This document shows positions 1-13,296 of a DNA stretch of 64,000 nucleotides, piece by piece. The stretch spans positions 19,350,039 through 19,414,038 of the forward strand of contig OX457037.1 of assembly GCA_949752735.1 (NCBI GenBank), read 5' to 3'. Source of the DNA: Lumbricus terrestris (lineage: Eukaryota; Annelida; Clitellata; Crassiclitellata; Lumbricidae). A program made the position numbers and the translations under genes. The notes beneath the pieces were generated by a model that was not told where the DNA came from, did not search any database, and was given only the letters and a program-made list of their open reading frames with translations. How positions within the stretch are numbered: position 1 is the stretch's first letter; every line of letters starts with the position of its first letter.

Positions 1-297
1 GCGGAACAGCAGCAGCAGGTCGCCGACCGGGCGGAGAAGAAGCCTCGGAAGACGAGGTGGAGCAGCGCAGACCCAGTCGTCCAGCCCCCTCTGGAACTAT
101 CGGAAGTTCCGGCGGTAGCAGAAACGCCGGACGAAGAGGAAGTGGCTGCTGCGGAGGAAGAAAAAGAAGAATCGTCATCTCAGTTGTCGCAGGAAAGTAC
201 GTCTTTAGCGAACGAAAGCAGCCAACCACCAGCGGCTGAAGAAGAAGAAGAACTTCCTATTAAAACGACGGCTGAGCCACCAGTCGCCGCTGATTAA
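1..297 (+). CDS. C-terminal end of an unrecognised acidic, disordered protein (partial)
   Basis: An open frame runs from base 1 to a TAA at 295-297 with no start in the window, so this is the last exon, or its end, of a gene lying to the left. The 98 residues begin with a short Gln run, then a basic patch (KKPRKTRW). After that come Glu/Ala/Ser/Pro-rich acidic stretches, including EEEVAAAEEEKEE and EEEEE. The piece is GC-rich and rich in GAA/GAG, GCG and TCG codons, unlike the AT-rich DNA that follows. No fold, signal peptide or membrane segment is visible, so I see a disordered, probably soluble tail. I do not recognise the family. The two other forward frames are open for shorter stretches but give less plausible composition. 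Confidence 0.6.
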   Translation, partial: AEQQQQVADRAEKKPRKTRWSSADPVVQPPLELSEVPAVAETPDEEEVAAAEEEKEESSSQLSQESTSLANESSQPPAAEEEEELPIKTTAEPPVAAD

Positions 298-833
298 GAT
301 TGAAACTGGAGCGCCCCTCTCTCTCTCTCTTTCTGTTTGGATCAGACCAATCTTGGTTGAAATATTATGAACCGAGTTTGGCAGTTTTGTCGGTCTCTGA
401 TGAATTGACAATTCTCTGCTTCGAGTTGCGATTTGTTGGACTGAGCATTGCTCGGCGTGTACGCGCTGGTCCCCGAACTTGACAACAGGACAAACTGACT
501 GACTGACTGCTATCTAGGCTTCGGTCGTTGTTAAGACAGGTTAGTTCTACTCTTGTGCTGTTTCATTTGTTCTTGTTTCCAGGTTTTAAATTTTCACGCG
601 GAGAGCATGTTTTAGGCCGGTTGTAAATTCGTCGGCTTTTTAACTAATTAGTTTTTTGCTGGTGATTGAATTCATCGGATCGCTGGTGTGAAGCCGTGGG
701 CGGTTGGATGCATTTTTGAAGTAGGGCCTCTGTTTAGATCCGGTAATTGAATATATCTTTTGTGTAATCTTCGGATACATAATACGATGAATATTCGTGT
801 AATTGATAATTATGCGTTTGTTTTGAAGTGTCT

Positions 834-965
834 TATGCATATTCATGCATGTTTGTCTCATGCATATTCATTTTGGATTGATGCATATTCATGAATGTTT
901 GTCTCATGCATATTCATCTTGGATTGATGCATATTCATGCATGTTTGCCTCATGCATATTCATCA
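834..965. repeat. 46-bp minisatellite, about 2.7 copies
   Basis: The words ATGCATATTCAT and ATGTTTGTCTCATGC alternate at a regular 46-bp spacing. Copies are nearly identical, which suggests recent tandem duplication. Confidence 0.7.
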
Positions 966-3070
966 CTCGAATACATGGATACAGTATTCAGTAATTTAAT
1001 ATATATATATATCAGGTGAGTTGTGTTCACTGATTGATTGTATACGTTGCATATTCATTAACTGGATATATCATTAAATACCTGTGATGGGTGTTGGTAT
1101 TCTTTTTTCATGTATGGGGTCTCACCCGCGCTGACCTGATATGGGTGCTGGTATTCGTGCAAACAAGTGGACTCTATCTGTGCTGTGAAGTTAACCAGTC
1201 TTCTCTTCTGATGCAGAAACATTTAGAACAGGCCGCAGTTTCGCTATAATATGAAATTATAATATGATCCGGAAAATATTGCATTTCCCAAGCCGCACAT
1301 GGGGACAAAGAAGGCATTTGCATTTCCCCCCCTCCTTGGAAAATTGACACAATTTCTAAATACTCCTTGATGTTTAAAAGATTTATTCGCAATGGTCTAA
1401 TTGCACAAACTATTTTAATGATACACTAGGCGATGCTGAAGAGTTTCCATTTAGAAACCTATGAAAACTATCCATGTTTAGATTCCTGCTTTGCATTGTT
1501 TCTTTTTACAAATTAACTGTGACCAAATGTTGCAATTTGCCCCTCATGCAAAACTTTCCTTTGGATGCCCATGAAATTGATTCTAGATCAGGCGTGGATG
1601 AATGCCTATGCAGCTTATGTGGTAGGCGATCGTTGCTCAGTGTGAATCTTGAGATCTGTGAAGATGGTGTGAGTATCAACATTATGTTCTACACTGAGTG
1701 CCTCTTTAAAATGGTGTTGTAAAAATGATTGTGTATAAATCGTTTCGAGATCCCATCAATATGTCGCATGGGGAGTGGGTCATCCCAATTATATAACTTA
1801 CATTGACTACACGACTTATTCTAACACATTTGCTGGACACAAAGTGTGCGGTTGAGAAAGACATTTGTGCAGTTGAAGTTCTGAAGATTTTGTGCAGTTA
1901 GTTTTTGTAGACTTAATTGTGCAAATCCACATCTTTGTATGAACCAACGAAATTAGCAATTTGGAGGTAAGAGAAAAAGAAGATACAAGCATCAGAGGAA
2001 CTGACTGAAGACTGAATCGCTTAAACTTGAAGCGTCTTATTTGGGTGATATCTTTGTTCTGGAAAAGAGTATTGAAGTGATCTAATTTTTTGTGAATCAG
2101 GCACACAGTACAGATGTGACGATTAGATGCAGTTTTGAAGTTAGTAGGTTATAGGGTGTATTATGTGACCATCACCGATGTAGGCCTACATGAAGCAAGA
2201 GCGGGAAAGATGGCTCATGTGATCTGAAAAGCCAAAGTTCTAGGCAAAAATTCACCAGATTTTTATAGACCAGACCGTGGTGGCCTCCTTGATCAGCCGT
2301 CTCTCCACATTGGCACTGGTGTAGCGCTTTGAGATTTAGTCTCGAACCTGATGTAAGAATTACATTGTGGTCTCAGCACAAACTTGTCGCCACCCTGACG
2401 GCCTCGTTGCTCAGACACAGTCCGCATGATGTTATGGGCACGATAGCCATCCAGTCCCCGGCGTGTGTTGATGTCGGAGCCCAGTTGACGCGGTCGTTGA
2501 GTAAAGTTCAGGCATCTGTTCTGTCGATCAACGATATCGCCCAGTCCTGTTTATTATTATTGTTATTATAACCTAATTTCGTGCGACCGAGGTAAAAAAA
2601 GACATCTCAGTCTAAAAACTGAAAACAGAAGTGTGTTCAAGTTTGGAGCGCATGGTTTTCGTCCCCGGAGTTTGGTGTAAAGGTAGTCTACATCTGAAAG
2701 CAACGGTGTTGAAATGCTGTGTGCTGAGACTGCTGACTGAAAGCCTCTGGAAGAGGTAGCCTAGGCTCGGTTATGTCCCTTCAATCGCAGCACCGCGGCG
2801 GCGCAGATCCAATTATTGCGTCTTCGATATCGGTTTACAATTTACACAGGCTCTAAGGGGCAGCGTAGACTGAATGCGAACTTAAGCCATCGTCAAATCT
2901 GGATCCATCACCGTCGAGCACCGTAGATTAAATAAAAGTGAACCTGGTCGACAATATCATTACCGCGTATCATATCAAACGAGCTCACTTAGTCATGAAC
3001 AGGATCTTAGATCCGGACCCAGCATGGATGCAGCTTATTGCATGGCGTTGCGACAAAATATCATACAACA

Positions 3071-3512
3071 TTGCGCCTTCGTTTTCGCAACCTCGGCATA
3101 TGACAAATTAGCGCCGTCATTTTCTCGGCCTCGGCGTATGAAAAATTAGCCCCATAATTTTCTCGGTCTCGGCATATGAAAAATTAGCGCCATCATTTTC
3201 TTGGTCTCGGTATATGAAAATTAGCGCCATAATTTTCTCAGCTTCGGCGTATCAAAAATAAGCGCCTTCATTTTCTTGGCCTTGGCGTTTAAAAAATTAG
3301 CGCCGTCGTTTTCTCGGTCTCGGCATATGACAAATTAGCGCCGTCGTTTTCTCGGTCTCGGCATATGAAAATTAGCGCCGTCATTTTCTCGGTCTCGGCA
3401 TATGAAAAATTAGCGCCGTCATTTTCTCGACCTCGGCGTATCAAAAATTAACGTTTTCATTTTCTCTGCCTCGGCATTTGACAAATAGCTCCTTCATTTT
3501 CTCAACCTTGCG
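3071..3512. repeat. 38-bp minisatellite, about 11-12 copies
   Basis: The unit is about 38 bp and reads ATTAGCGCCGTCATTTTCTC followed by GGTCTCGGCATATGAAAA. Central copies (3300-3430) are the most alike and the edges decay. The unit is GC-richer than its surroundings. No coding frame is kept through it. Confidence 0.8.
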
Positions 3513-5058
3513 ATTTAACGACTTAAGTTGGTACTCTATGGACTTGGAACTCTATATTGAGTTGGAACGATATAGGCTATTAATTCGCAGTTGGATTGTG
3601 CCTTGTTATATAATTATTACGTACACTCGCCTCTTAAGTTCCTGAACGCAGGTCTATATTTACTTTTGGTCATTGTGGGTACATATATACATAATAGCCT
3701 ATAATTACTGTATATTATGGGCCTGTCTACAGACGGAATTTTTCAATACACTTTAAACTATCCTAGCATCTCGTATACGCCTACTAGGCCTATCACATGC
3801 AGGCCTAAGCTCTATAGTGATATCACTCACTTCTGTTGTTTTAGTTAGGCTACTTGAAGAAGCAAGATCGTGCAGGACTTCAATTTATTTTTAAAGGCAC
3901 GTCAGTTAACAATAAACGTTGAAATAAATTTAAGAAACAAGCAAGAACTGAAAACATCGATTAAAATTTATTCAGTCCAAAATTGACAGTCTTAAAATGA
4001 TAGCACGAATTGCTGTAGTTAGTAGTCTACATCAGTGTACGAATTGGTAACATTTTTAGTATAGTCATGAAACCGTCGTGACAATAAAATAATTATGATC
4101 ATTAGGCCTACATGTAGGCCTAGCTGCGTGGCTGATGGCTTTCATGGTTTCGCTTTTCTGCAGTTAGCCTAAGTGCATGTCAAGAGACGTACGTTGCATG
4201 CTGATTGCTCCAAATTATTGCTCATCATACTTATGGACACAACATACATTTACTTACAAAAATAGGTTGTGTGTGTAGCTTGGCTACGTGTATGATGATT
4301 GTATACGTGTGTACGTTTGATGTCTATTATATCATATGAGATAGGCCTATAATATTATTAGCATGTAAGCCTAATATAATGCTCAATGCGCGTTTGAATA
4401 TGTAAAAAATGCGTGTATGTACTGTAGCGCAGGTAGACCTGTATAAGTTGGTATATAAGAAGGCGTGTTACAGTACAGTATAATTATGTCTACTTGTCTA
4501 CATAATGTCTATACGCATAGGCTACATTAACCCTTTTCATGTGTAGGCCCTATGTTGCCTATCATCTGCACTATAATAGGCCTATTATTGTATGCATTCA
4601 TGTAGGCCTAGGTTATAATTATCTACGTACATGTGTCAATTAACCTTGCGAGTGCGTACCATGATTTACAATTTTACATAGGCTATTTACGTAGACCTAG
4701 CCTACATAATATTATAGGCAAGTAAGTAGGCCTAGTGTTTGATATAATGCATATGCGTGCGTGCGCCGTGCGTGCTATGTAGATCTATGTATATTTGAAT
4801 GAAATCTATAGGTGCTGAGCTTATAAGGCTACTTTAGCAGAGGTAACAACAATAATTATATCCTGTGATGTGCATAAAATCAAAGCACGTGCATATATCT
4901 ACAAAAAATAGATATTTTTTACAAGAACTGTACACAAAATATTCTGGAATGTGCACATAGTTGTACAAGGCCGCTTTACGACTTTGCAGCAAACGTTCGA
5001 TTTTTAGAGAAACCAGAGTACCAGCAATCAAATCCTGATCTTCACAATATACTATAAT

Positions 5059-5236
5059 CAGTGGCTAAAGTGTGGAAAAATAAGTGCCTGGACGCCCCTT
5101 ACCTCTCCAAAAGAAGTGCCTGGACGCCCCTTACCTTTCTAGTCTGTGCTCGCCAATAAGTGGCTGGACGGCGTTCAGATTTTAAAACAAGTGCATGGAC
5201 GCCGTCCATGACCGTCCAGGTACACTTTAAGCCCTG
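5059..5236 (+). mobile_element. Short non-autonomous hAT-like element, 178 bp
   Basis: It starts CAGTGGCTAAAG and ends CTTTAAGCCCTG, imperfect inverted termini. It is flanked by a perfect 8-bp duplication ACTATAAT (5051-5058 and 5237-5244). The interior repeats AAGTGCCTGGACGCCCCTTACC twice with small differences. A related copy lies in the opposite orientation at 57238-57423, and a decayed piece is at about 37050-37110. The 8-bp duplication and CAG...CTG ends are typical of hAT elements. Confidence 0.8.
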
Positions 5237-5763
5237 ACTATAATACAATTGCAGTTGGCCTATCCGTGGATAGCATAGGTGCTTGCTACTATGTTAATAA
5301 AAACATTGGGCACAAGTCACATAACAGCAATATAGGTTAATAACTTAATATAAACATCGTCAGTAGTGTACCAATGAGTAGGCTAATCATGGCAATAATT
5401 AATTACAGCAGGTATACATGTACAATAGACCTATTAAGTGTACAATGTAGTGTTTAGTGGCTAATCTAGTGGAGAGAATTATAGGCCTCTGTTGGTTCTT
5501 CTGCCAATAATTCTATGGCCTGTTATTAATGTAAAACTTTCCATTCAAATTCGACTTCATATCATAGCAATACAACTCTTTCTAAATAGGCCTACAATTG
5601 CAAGATTCTTTGAATGCTGTTGAATATTAATTTTTTTTTATTCAGCAATTCCCCAGCATTATACAAGAATCCGAACAACTGAAAAAGTAATGTAGTCGGA
5701 CTCCAACCAGGCCTACAGTATAGTAGCCAATAATGATAACAGCGTGTTGTATCGTCGTGTCGT

Positions 5764-5867
<104 letters not shown>

Positions 5868-7839
5868 TGTAACATATTAATACACTTAATTTTACTCATC
5901 AAAGAGCTGCACACATCTAAATGATCCATATAGGCTAAGTGCGTTCTAAGACAGCTGCAAATATTTACTGGCTATTATAGTAGACCTACAAAGGGACAGA
6001 ACACAATGTTTTGTATAAGAGGTAGGTCAAGATCACCATAGGTGTAAACGGCCTGTGCCTTGCATGCACCTATAGAGCAAGACCTGGGTACCGTACCGTA
6101 AAACTTAGCCTAGGTATATCATACAGACTTTGGTTTAACATAGTGACGAATTAGGCTGCAATGTTCTATAAATAATTATGCTGATTAATATTATTATAGT
6201 AGGCTCATAGGCTAGTGTAGACCACTAGTTGGGCTGTCTTGAACTTAATTACTGTGGTTAAGTTTGGTGGGACTGGAATTTTTTTTCACTTCGTGTCGTG
6301 TCGAAAATGTCGTCAACGTGGACGATTGGACGCGTTATTCAATCGGATGATAATAATATTATGCGAGTCGCTACAGCTGTCAATAAATCCAACGATCAAA
6401 TCTTGGCTTTGTTGAGTTGAAAAAGGAGATTTTGTGATCATGACACATCATGCCATCTCAACACGCAGATTTGTTTGCAGAGAAGCAATAAATTCACATC
6501 GCATGCTACCCGCCTGACACGTCGGGTTCAAGATGAGTGAGCATCTTCGTCATTAAGCTTTAAGATTCATATACCGGCTGCCTTTAAGCATCAGGCCTTA
6601 GCAGATCATAATTATTTTTACAGACATATTCGTGTTTTGTATAACTGTATGGAACATCAAGCACGAGGATGTGCAACTAGCACGCATTCTTGACGTAAAA
6701 TGGGTGTGCGTAGAGTAGCCTATAACAAAACGGCGGGCGTAGGCCTATATACCAGTTAAGCACCCTGCAGTGTATTGCAAAAGAGTCATGCTATGTAAAC
6801 ATGCCGAGTGGGGGGAATGAGGGACCTGCGGGCAAGAACTGTGACCTAATCACAAAGGCGGGCTCCAATGTGACTCAGTTATGAGAAATGCGAACTTGAT
6901 GTTAGCAGGTTTACCCTTAAACCCGTGCTCGATAAGTTCAATGATCTGTGCAAACATAATGTGGCCTGTTAATTTCGAATTTGGTTGCTGACTTGATTAA
7001 ATATAGCCTAATTATTTCGCACTTGACATTCAATTTGTAACACGAGATCTACGACTACGTTTTTGACAACTTTTCACGCTTTGCTTAACGTGCACGAAAT
7101 TAATTAAATTTAATCAATTAATAGCGATTACAATTTTGGAGCCTAGGCCTAATTGATTAAAATTATTTTAATTTACTTTAATAATAAGGCCTATCAGCCC
7201 GAGTTCTAATAATTAGGCTACATTGCAAAGACGTCGTCTTTTTTGCTAGTTCAGAGGTATCCATCAAAAATCTACGACAATAAAATAATGTAGTTCTGAG
7301 TCTTCAGAAATCCTGAGATTCCTGCGACGCACCAAGCTTTAGATCAAAGCCAACTAAATAACTTGCATAGGCCTGTAGGCCTATACTCATAACCTATAGG
7401 CCTAATGTTCGCTCCGTTCATGCGAAATGCTAGTTTACACTCAGAAGGAACTGTGCAAGCATTTGTATTGCAAAATTGCCCCTCAAAGCACCGTGGTGGT
7501 TGAGCAACATGACCGGCATGAACCAATGGTAATAAAGATAAAACAAAATCAATATAAGTTAAGAATAAATTGTGAGGTCTAATTGTATTACGCTTTGGAA
7601 AAGAACAAAACGACGGCTGTTAATGCATGTCAGAGGCATATTAACAGCAACAAAACTATATGTACACATCACATGAATTTTACAACAAGAATCCTGATAG
7701 GCCAGCTGCAAAACGAAAGTGGTATACGTACTCATTTTGTAAATTATAATACACTTACGATATCTTGGAAGTATGCCTGTCCTTTTGAAACAGTTCGAGT
7801 AGCCGATGATCAGCTTGGGTCACACTATTATATGCCTCC

Positions 7840-10800
7840 TCAGTGGAAATTCGATTGAAGCCCAAGTCTGGAAACCGTTTTCATACCGATGATCATCAGG
7901 TGTTCCTGGCTTCCAGGATCCGGAAGAAGTCCCCGATGTGACGTACCCATCGGTGCAAAATTCAAAGGGGTCACGTGAGCAGGCGACGCGAAAAGCATGG
8001 GGTTGATACGCGATGGTTGAGGAGCGGTGGCCAACAGGGGAACCTTTACGGTTAGAAGAGAGGGCGGTTGGCGGCGTCTGGCTGGCTTCTTCACGGCGGT
8101 TGGTTTACCCGTCTGTCGGATGATGGGTGGGATCGATAGAGTCATGAGAGACGGGGTCTTGGTGCTCGCCAATCGCTTCTTCATCTGGTTCGTTCGTTTC
8201 TTCCATCGCATGGCAGTGGAAGTCTGTCGATTGCGCTTTTTTATCGACTCCAGTCGACTCTTCTTCCACTTCGCTTCAACCAATTTCATCTGCATTGGAC
8301 TGAACGATAGAGCAAGGAGCTTCATCGTCGGTTGTCTGGGTTGATCGGGTGCCTTGCACTCGCATCCTTTCGCTGCTCTCGTCTCCTTAGATTGCTCCTC
8401 CTCCTCATCATCCCCAGTGATGTGTGGTAGTCGCACCGTGGCCTTGACTCGGGGGTGTCCTCGGTCCGGTCTGACTGCGTCGCGACGCGAACTCGTTCGT
8501 GGGAAGTCGGTGGTAGTTTTCGGAGGTTCAGGTGACCTCGTGAAGATGTTGCGTCCTCTGCCTTCAAACTGGAAGACCTGCTTCTTCGGGGGCGACTGCG
8601 GTGCAACCGTCAAGGACGTCGAGGAGTTCGCGCGCTCTCTGGGTTGAGGAGGAGGAGGAGGCGTAACACCCCGATGGGATGTGAGGTACCTGGGTGGCGG
8701 CGATCGACTCCTGTCCCTCCCCCGACGACGGACCAGCGGGGATCTAGATCTTCGGGGACTGTGGTGCCGCGGCCTCCTCTTCCTCCGATGAACGGGTGGC
8801 TGGTGTTTGCGGTGCAGCTGGAGGTCGCTCCTGCAGGACTCTGACTTATGCGGCGGGGTCTGGTTGGTCGATGTTGAAGGGGCTTGATCGCTGGATTGCT
8901 GCTGGAGTTCCATAGACGAAAGAATCCGTTTAAGGATGAAAGGCAGGAGATCCATCGATCTAATGATCTGCTCGTCGACGACCCAAGGAGCTTTGCTGTG
9001 CAACAAGTCGAATATCTCATTCTGAGTCGATGACATCGACGATTTGCGCAGCTCAACCGTTTCACTTTGCAGCTGGAATGCAAGAAACAATCGTATACCA
9101 CAGAGAATGCAATACATGCATAAGCAATATGCTATATTTGCCTGTATTAAATTAACAACACATAATATACATGTACTGCTGTTTTTCGTGTGATGTGTAT
9201 TGTGTACAAACTAATCATAATACATTCATGATTCTGCGGAGTGTTCATAAAAGGCTATTCATCAAGGGACTGTTCATCAAGGGACACCTCATCAAGGGAC
9301 TGTTCATCCAGGGCAATTCGTCAAGGGGTTGCTCATCAAGGGCTACTAATTTTCATCGAGGGACTGTTCATCAAGGGCTATTCATCAATGGACTGTGCAT
9401 CAAAGGACACTTAATCAATGGACTCTTCATCAAAAGACACTTCATGAATTAAGGGACTGTTTGCTAATCAAGGGCTATTCATCCATGGACTGTTCATCAA
9501 AGGACATTTCATCAAGGGTCTGTTTATCAAGGCTGTTTATCAAGGGACTACCATCAAAGGCTATTCATTGATTGAATATTCATCAAAGGGAACTTCATCA
9601 AGAGACTGTTCATCAAGTGATATTCATCACGGCACTTTCATAAAAAGGTCTATTCATGTAAGAATTTCACTGGCCCCATGATGGAGTCTGTTTGTCAAGA
9701 ACAAGCTTTAAATCAATTTAAGGTCCCGACTCTGATCCTCGAGACTTAGCGGAGGTTTGTCCCCCCCCCAAATATCTTCGTTCTTAGACTAAGTCTTAGA
9801 ACGAAGTGGATGGTGGGAAGAAGCTGAATAGCTGTTCTATTATGATTACACGGAAACCAAGAGGTCAAGTCTTGACCTCTTGGTTTCCGTGCAATCGTAA
9901 TAGAACAGCTATGGCTCAATTCGTAGGTTATGCTTTTCTTTAGTACACTTTCCCATCTGCCCGCACTTCAATTCTATCTGTCTTTCTTCATCCTTCATTT
10001 TCTGTGTCTTCTCACGAGGCTTTGGCCTCTGGGAGCGCTTCTGGACGGTTCACCCTATTAGAGGCACTTTACAATAAGATACAATAAGATACAATAAGAT
10101 ACAATAAGATACAATAACATGAATTAATAATAATAGACGTGTAAGATGGTCGTAGTCAACATCGCGTGACCTACTGTACACCTATGCACCAAGACATCAA
10201 ATGACGGTTCAATGCGGATGAATGGAACGATGCAGTTCACTGGCTTCAATCTTGACTCACCTGAACAGGGAGAAGCGTTAGGAATAGTTCGATTGTGTGG
10301 CAGATGTTCTTGTTCGTGCTGTTGTTCTTGTTCGTCGCCGATAGATGTCTCAGAAGACTCAACATCTGCATAAATGCATCGACTCAACCAATCAGAAACA
10401 AGACCAAAAGTGAGCTATATATACATACATATACACATAGCCCACATATACACTTTACCTGTAATATATACATATATAATTAATAATAATTATTATTGTA
10501 TGTATATATACATGCCAACTTCATATTGCAGAGAATCAACCAAGGCCGTAGCTATAGGGGGGTGTTTTAACAACTCCCGAAATGAAAAATGTAAAAATAA
10601 TACAACGCATTTACTTTTTACTAATGTAAGAACCACAGTGCGCTATGTATTGCCCGCCCAGAAGAGGTAGAAGAAGATCGCGATTTTTGAAGAAAAACTC
10701 ATGAATTTAAATTGTTTCCATGCCTTACTCGCAGCCCTTACTCTTTCACTTCACTATATTTAATTATTAATTTATTATTAGTCAAAACTCACGCATCTGA

Positions 10801-13241
10801 AGGAAGAATCAGGGCGAAGACGGGTAAGAACGTTATAAATTAGCATTGCATGACACTTAAACTGGTCGTGTACCTGAAGACCTTTCCAAGCAATATTTTT
10901 CATCGTCTAAATTAGTCAGCATCTCTTTCATCGGTGTCGTGAACGTGTACCGCTAGTCTTTGTGATCACTTTTTAACGATCATCAATTATCTCGAGAATT
11001 TTACAACAATAATTGAATAATAATAATTCCATTGGAGATCTTTGTACTAATCGTCATTATAGTTATGCTATAAATAATGGTATACGCGGCCCCATTCATG
11101 ACCAGTAAATGTCTGCTGAGTGCAAAGTGTTTGTTGATTTTGGTAAATTATGTTATAGATCTGGTATACCTGAGAATCCGTTAATCTGTCTGATTCAGAG
11201 AATGCGTCTTCTTCCTTCTCTTGTCTTGCTGGTCGTGCACAACTGTTATTATTCCGCTCTCCATTGTCATTGTTGCTTTCGGATACAATGGAACAGATTT
11301 CCATATCGACAACGTCCTTGCAGTCGTTTTCCACCACGTCTCCCATATTCCTTCCTCCAGTCCTTGCTTCCACTTCCACCTGTTCCTCGGTTAGCTTGTA
11401 CTGATCCCAGTCAAAGACGCTATCATCGTCCGCCCAGTCTTCCACTTCGTCCTGCGCTCCTCGACATGGATTGGCGCTTAGGAGCTCTGGGTTGATGCCG
11501 TATGTGTGCGGAATAGTACTGGGTTCTGGTGGGATCCAGAATTTGGGTGGAGCTCCTGCAGCCTGATAGGATGTTTTCCAGTTTGAGTCCTGGTCCTCGA
11601 GGAATGGAGTCGAGCCTTTGGCAGAGTCGGATCCTTGGTCCTGGGTACAGACAGACAATTCTTGAACAATAGAGTCCATGAGATTTGTGTAAAAACATGT
11701 ATACAGTCTTTGGCTTATTTGATAATTTATGCCTTTGATTTACATTATAGGATTGTAGCCTATCGCTGCATATATGTCTTAGACTTGCTGTGATCATGGT
11801 TGTGTTTCACCCTAATTACGATTTTACTGAGAATTGAAAGACTGTTATTACAAGTTTTATGATATTTTAATTTATTTTGCAACAGTGCAGCTGACAGGTT
11901 TTCATGTTTTTAATTGGCCTAAGCGAGTTACTGCCAAGGACCATGATAGAGGTACCTGAAATGGGCTCCATTCAAGCTGTAATTCAGCCAAATTCTACTT
12001 CTGTAAAAATTGTTATCACCTACAGTTTCTACTTGGCCTATATATATAGCATGTAAGCTTAATCTTACTGAGTAATTGACAGTCAAAATAATTACATTGC
12101 ACTAATGACAAAATAGTGTATGTCAAATGCAGGCATAGTGCAGGTAGCAGTATATACGAATGTTCAGGTTCAAGTTAATACTTGCGGATTGACTGTCTGA
12201 ATGATAGCAACATGAACGTCAGCAAAGAAGGCAATCAAACCACAGTATAAATATCAATATATATAAATATATAAAAATATAAATATCAATATATATAAAT
12301 ATCAACATAGGCTATATGTTACTTTTGCTGTGATCAAACTGAGACACAACCGATTTGATAAAGGATCTCTTCAAAGAATGGATAATTATCAAGAAAGTAG
12401 TTAAGTAAAGATTGCAAAGATAACACGGGAGTAGTATCTATAGATACTAGCTTCAGCTTATTGATACTGCGTGATAGCAAATATCATCGGCGTCACCCTC
12501 CTCCTTCATCTAGGCTTGAGACTGGCTCTACAAGACTGCGAGTAGTGACGGAGTTTAAGATAACGGATGAAAAAGCTTTAAAACAGGCTGGTTAAGGAAG
12601 AATGAACAAGCGACATATATTTAGCGACATGATTACCTAATTAATCGTAGAAAAATGTAATGTTAAAAAGAATAAAAGAATGAAACACAGATAGAAATGA
12701 AAACGCTGAGAAGAAAAGAGTGGAATAAGAAAAGAAGTAGAATTAAGGATTGTAAAAGAAGTAGGATTAAGGATTGTAAGTGCGACGAAATAAAAAAGAG
12801 AATAGAAGAAAATGGTAAAATTCCAATGTGAAAATGAAGAAAAAGAAACAATATAAAAGAAACATAGCAATGCCAGGCTATATAATTATGAAGAGTAGGT
12901 TATTTGTTAATGTGAACGCATCTGTGGCTGCAACGGTACCTACCCAGTGGCTTGGTCCATCCTCACGGTGCCTTGACGATGACATGGAAGAACCTTCTGA
13001 AAACAAACTGTCGCTTTCTTGTCCTGGCGACTGGTGGGAAACTCCTTGTGGGGGATACTGGAAAAGACTTGGAGGAGGTTTGCTGCAGTCAGGGATGGGA
13101 ACACAATGGAGTGGCATGACCTGGACAGTGCAAGAGGAGCTGAGAGGTTGTGGCGGTGGTGGTATTTGTGGAAATGGTTCTCTACACCATGGATCTCCGG
13201 TTGTACCGATTGGCTGCAGTCCTAGGTTCGATCCAACAGTT
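7840..13241 (-). CDS. Spliced gene for a disordered Pro/Ser-rich protein with an RS-like segment (5' end missing)
   Basis: Four minus-strand exons fit by splice sites and phase. They are 13241-12944 (acceptor CTTGCAG, donor GTAGGT), 11640-11170 (acceptor GTACCCAG, donor GTATAC), 10365-10261 (acceptor TTATGCAG, donor GTGAGT) and 9072-7840 (acceptor CATTCCAG, stop TGA at 7842-7840). All three joins are phase 0, giving about 700 residues. Exon 13241 enters with two bases owed from an unseen upstream exon. The first exon is Pro-rich (QIPPPPQPL) and Ser-rich. The second is acidic (VEDWADDDSVFDWDQY). The last begins with a possibly folded stretch (IFDLLHSKAPWVVDEQII). An Arg-Ser segment follows (RRSRSPLVRRRGRDRSRSPP), then PPPPP, DDEEEE and Lys/Arg-rich runs. 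Such composition suggests a nuclear protein, possibly RNA-associated, but I do not recognise the family. The 105-bp third exon is symmetric and may be a cassette. Confidence 0.65.
9242..9650. repeat. Degenerate ~19-bp minisatellite in an intron
   Basis: The phrase TTCATCAAGGGACTG recurs about twenty times at 18-20 bp spacing with scattered changes. It lies in the intron between the exons at 10261 and 9072 of the minus-strand gene. Confidence 0.75.
9828..9912. repeat. Long near-perfect hairpin, 42-nt arms
   Basis: Arms 9828-9869 and 9871-9912 are reverse complements with two mismatches around a single central base. The centre reads GAGGTCAAGTCTTGACCTC. It directly precedes a LINE tail and sits in an intron. 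It could be a foldback element or a rearranged LINE end. Confidence 0.8.
9930..10117 (+). mobile_element. LINE 3' tail with (ACAATAAGAT)n end
   Basis: The block GGGAGCGCTTCTGGACGG...ATTAGAGGCACTTTA forms a stem and is followed by four to five ACAATAAGAT units, like a LINE 3' terminus. The same stem occurs in reverse at 29770-29830 beside a reverse-transcriptase C-terminal fragment, which supports the LINE call. Confidence 0.65.
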
Positions 13242-13296
13242 CTGCAAGTTTAACACATCACCCGTGTACGATAGGCGAAAACTGAGTGCCCCAATA

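Noticed and set aside
8027..8844. Plus-strand frames opposite the last exon of the minus-strand gene
   Set aside because: They are antisense shadows. Splice sites and composition support the minus strand.
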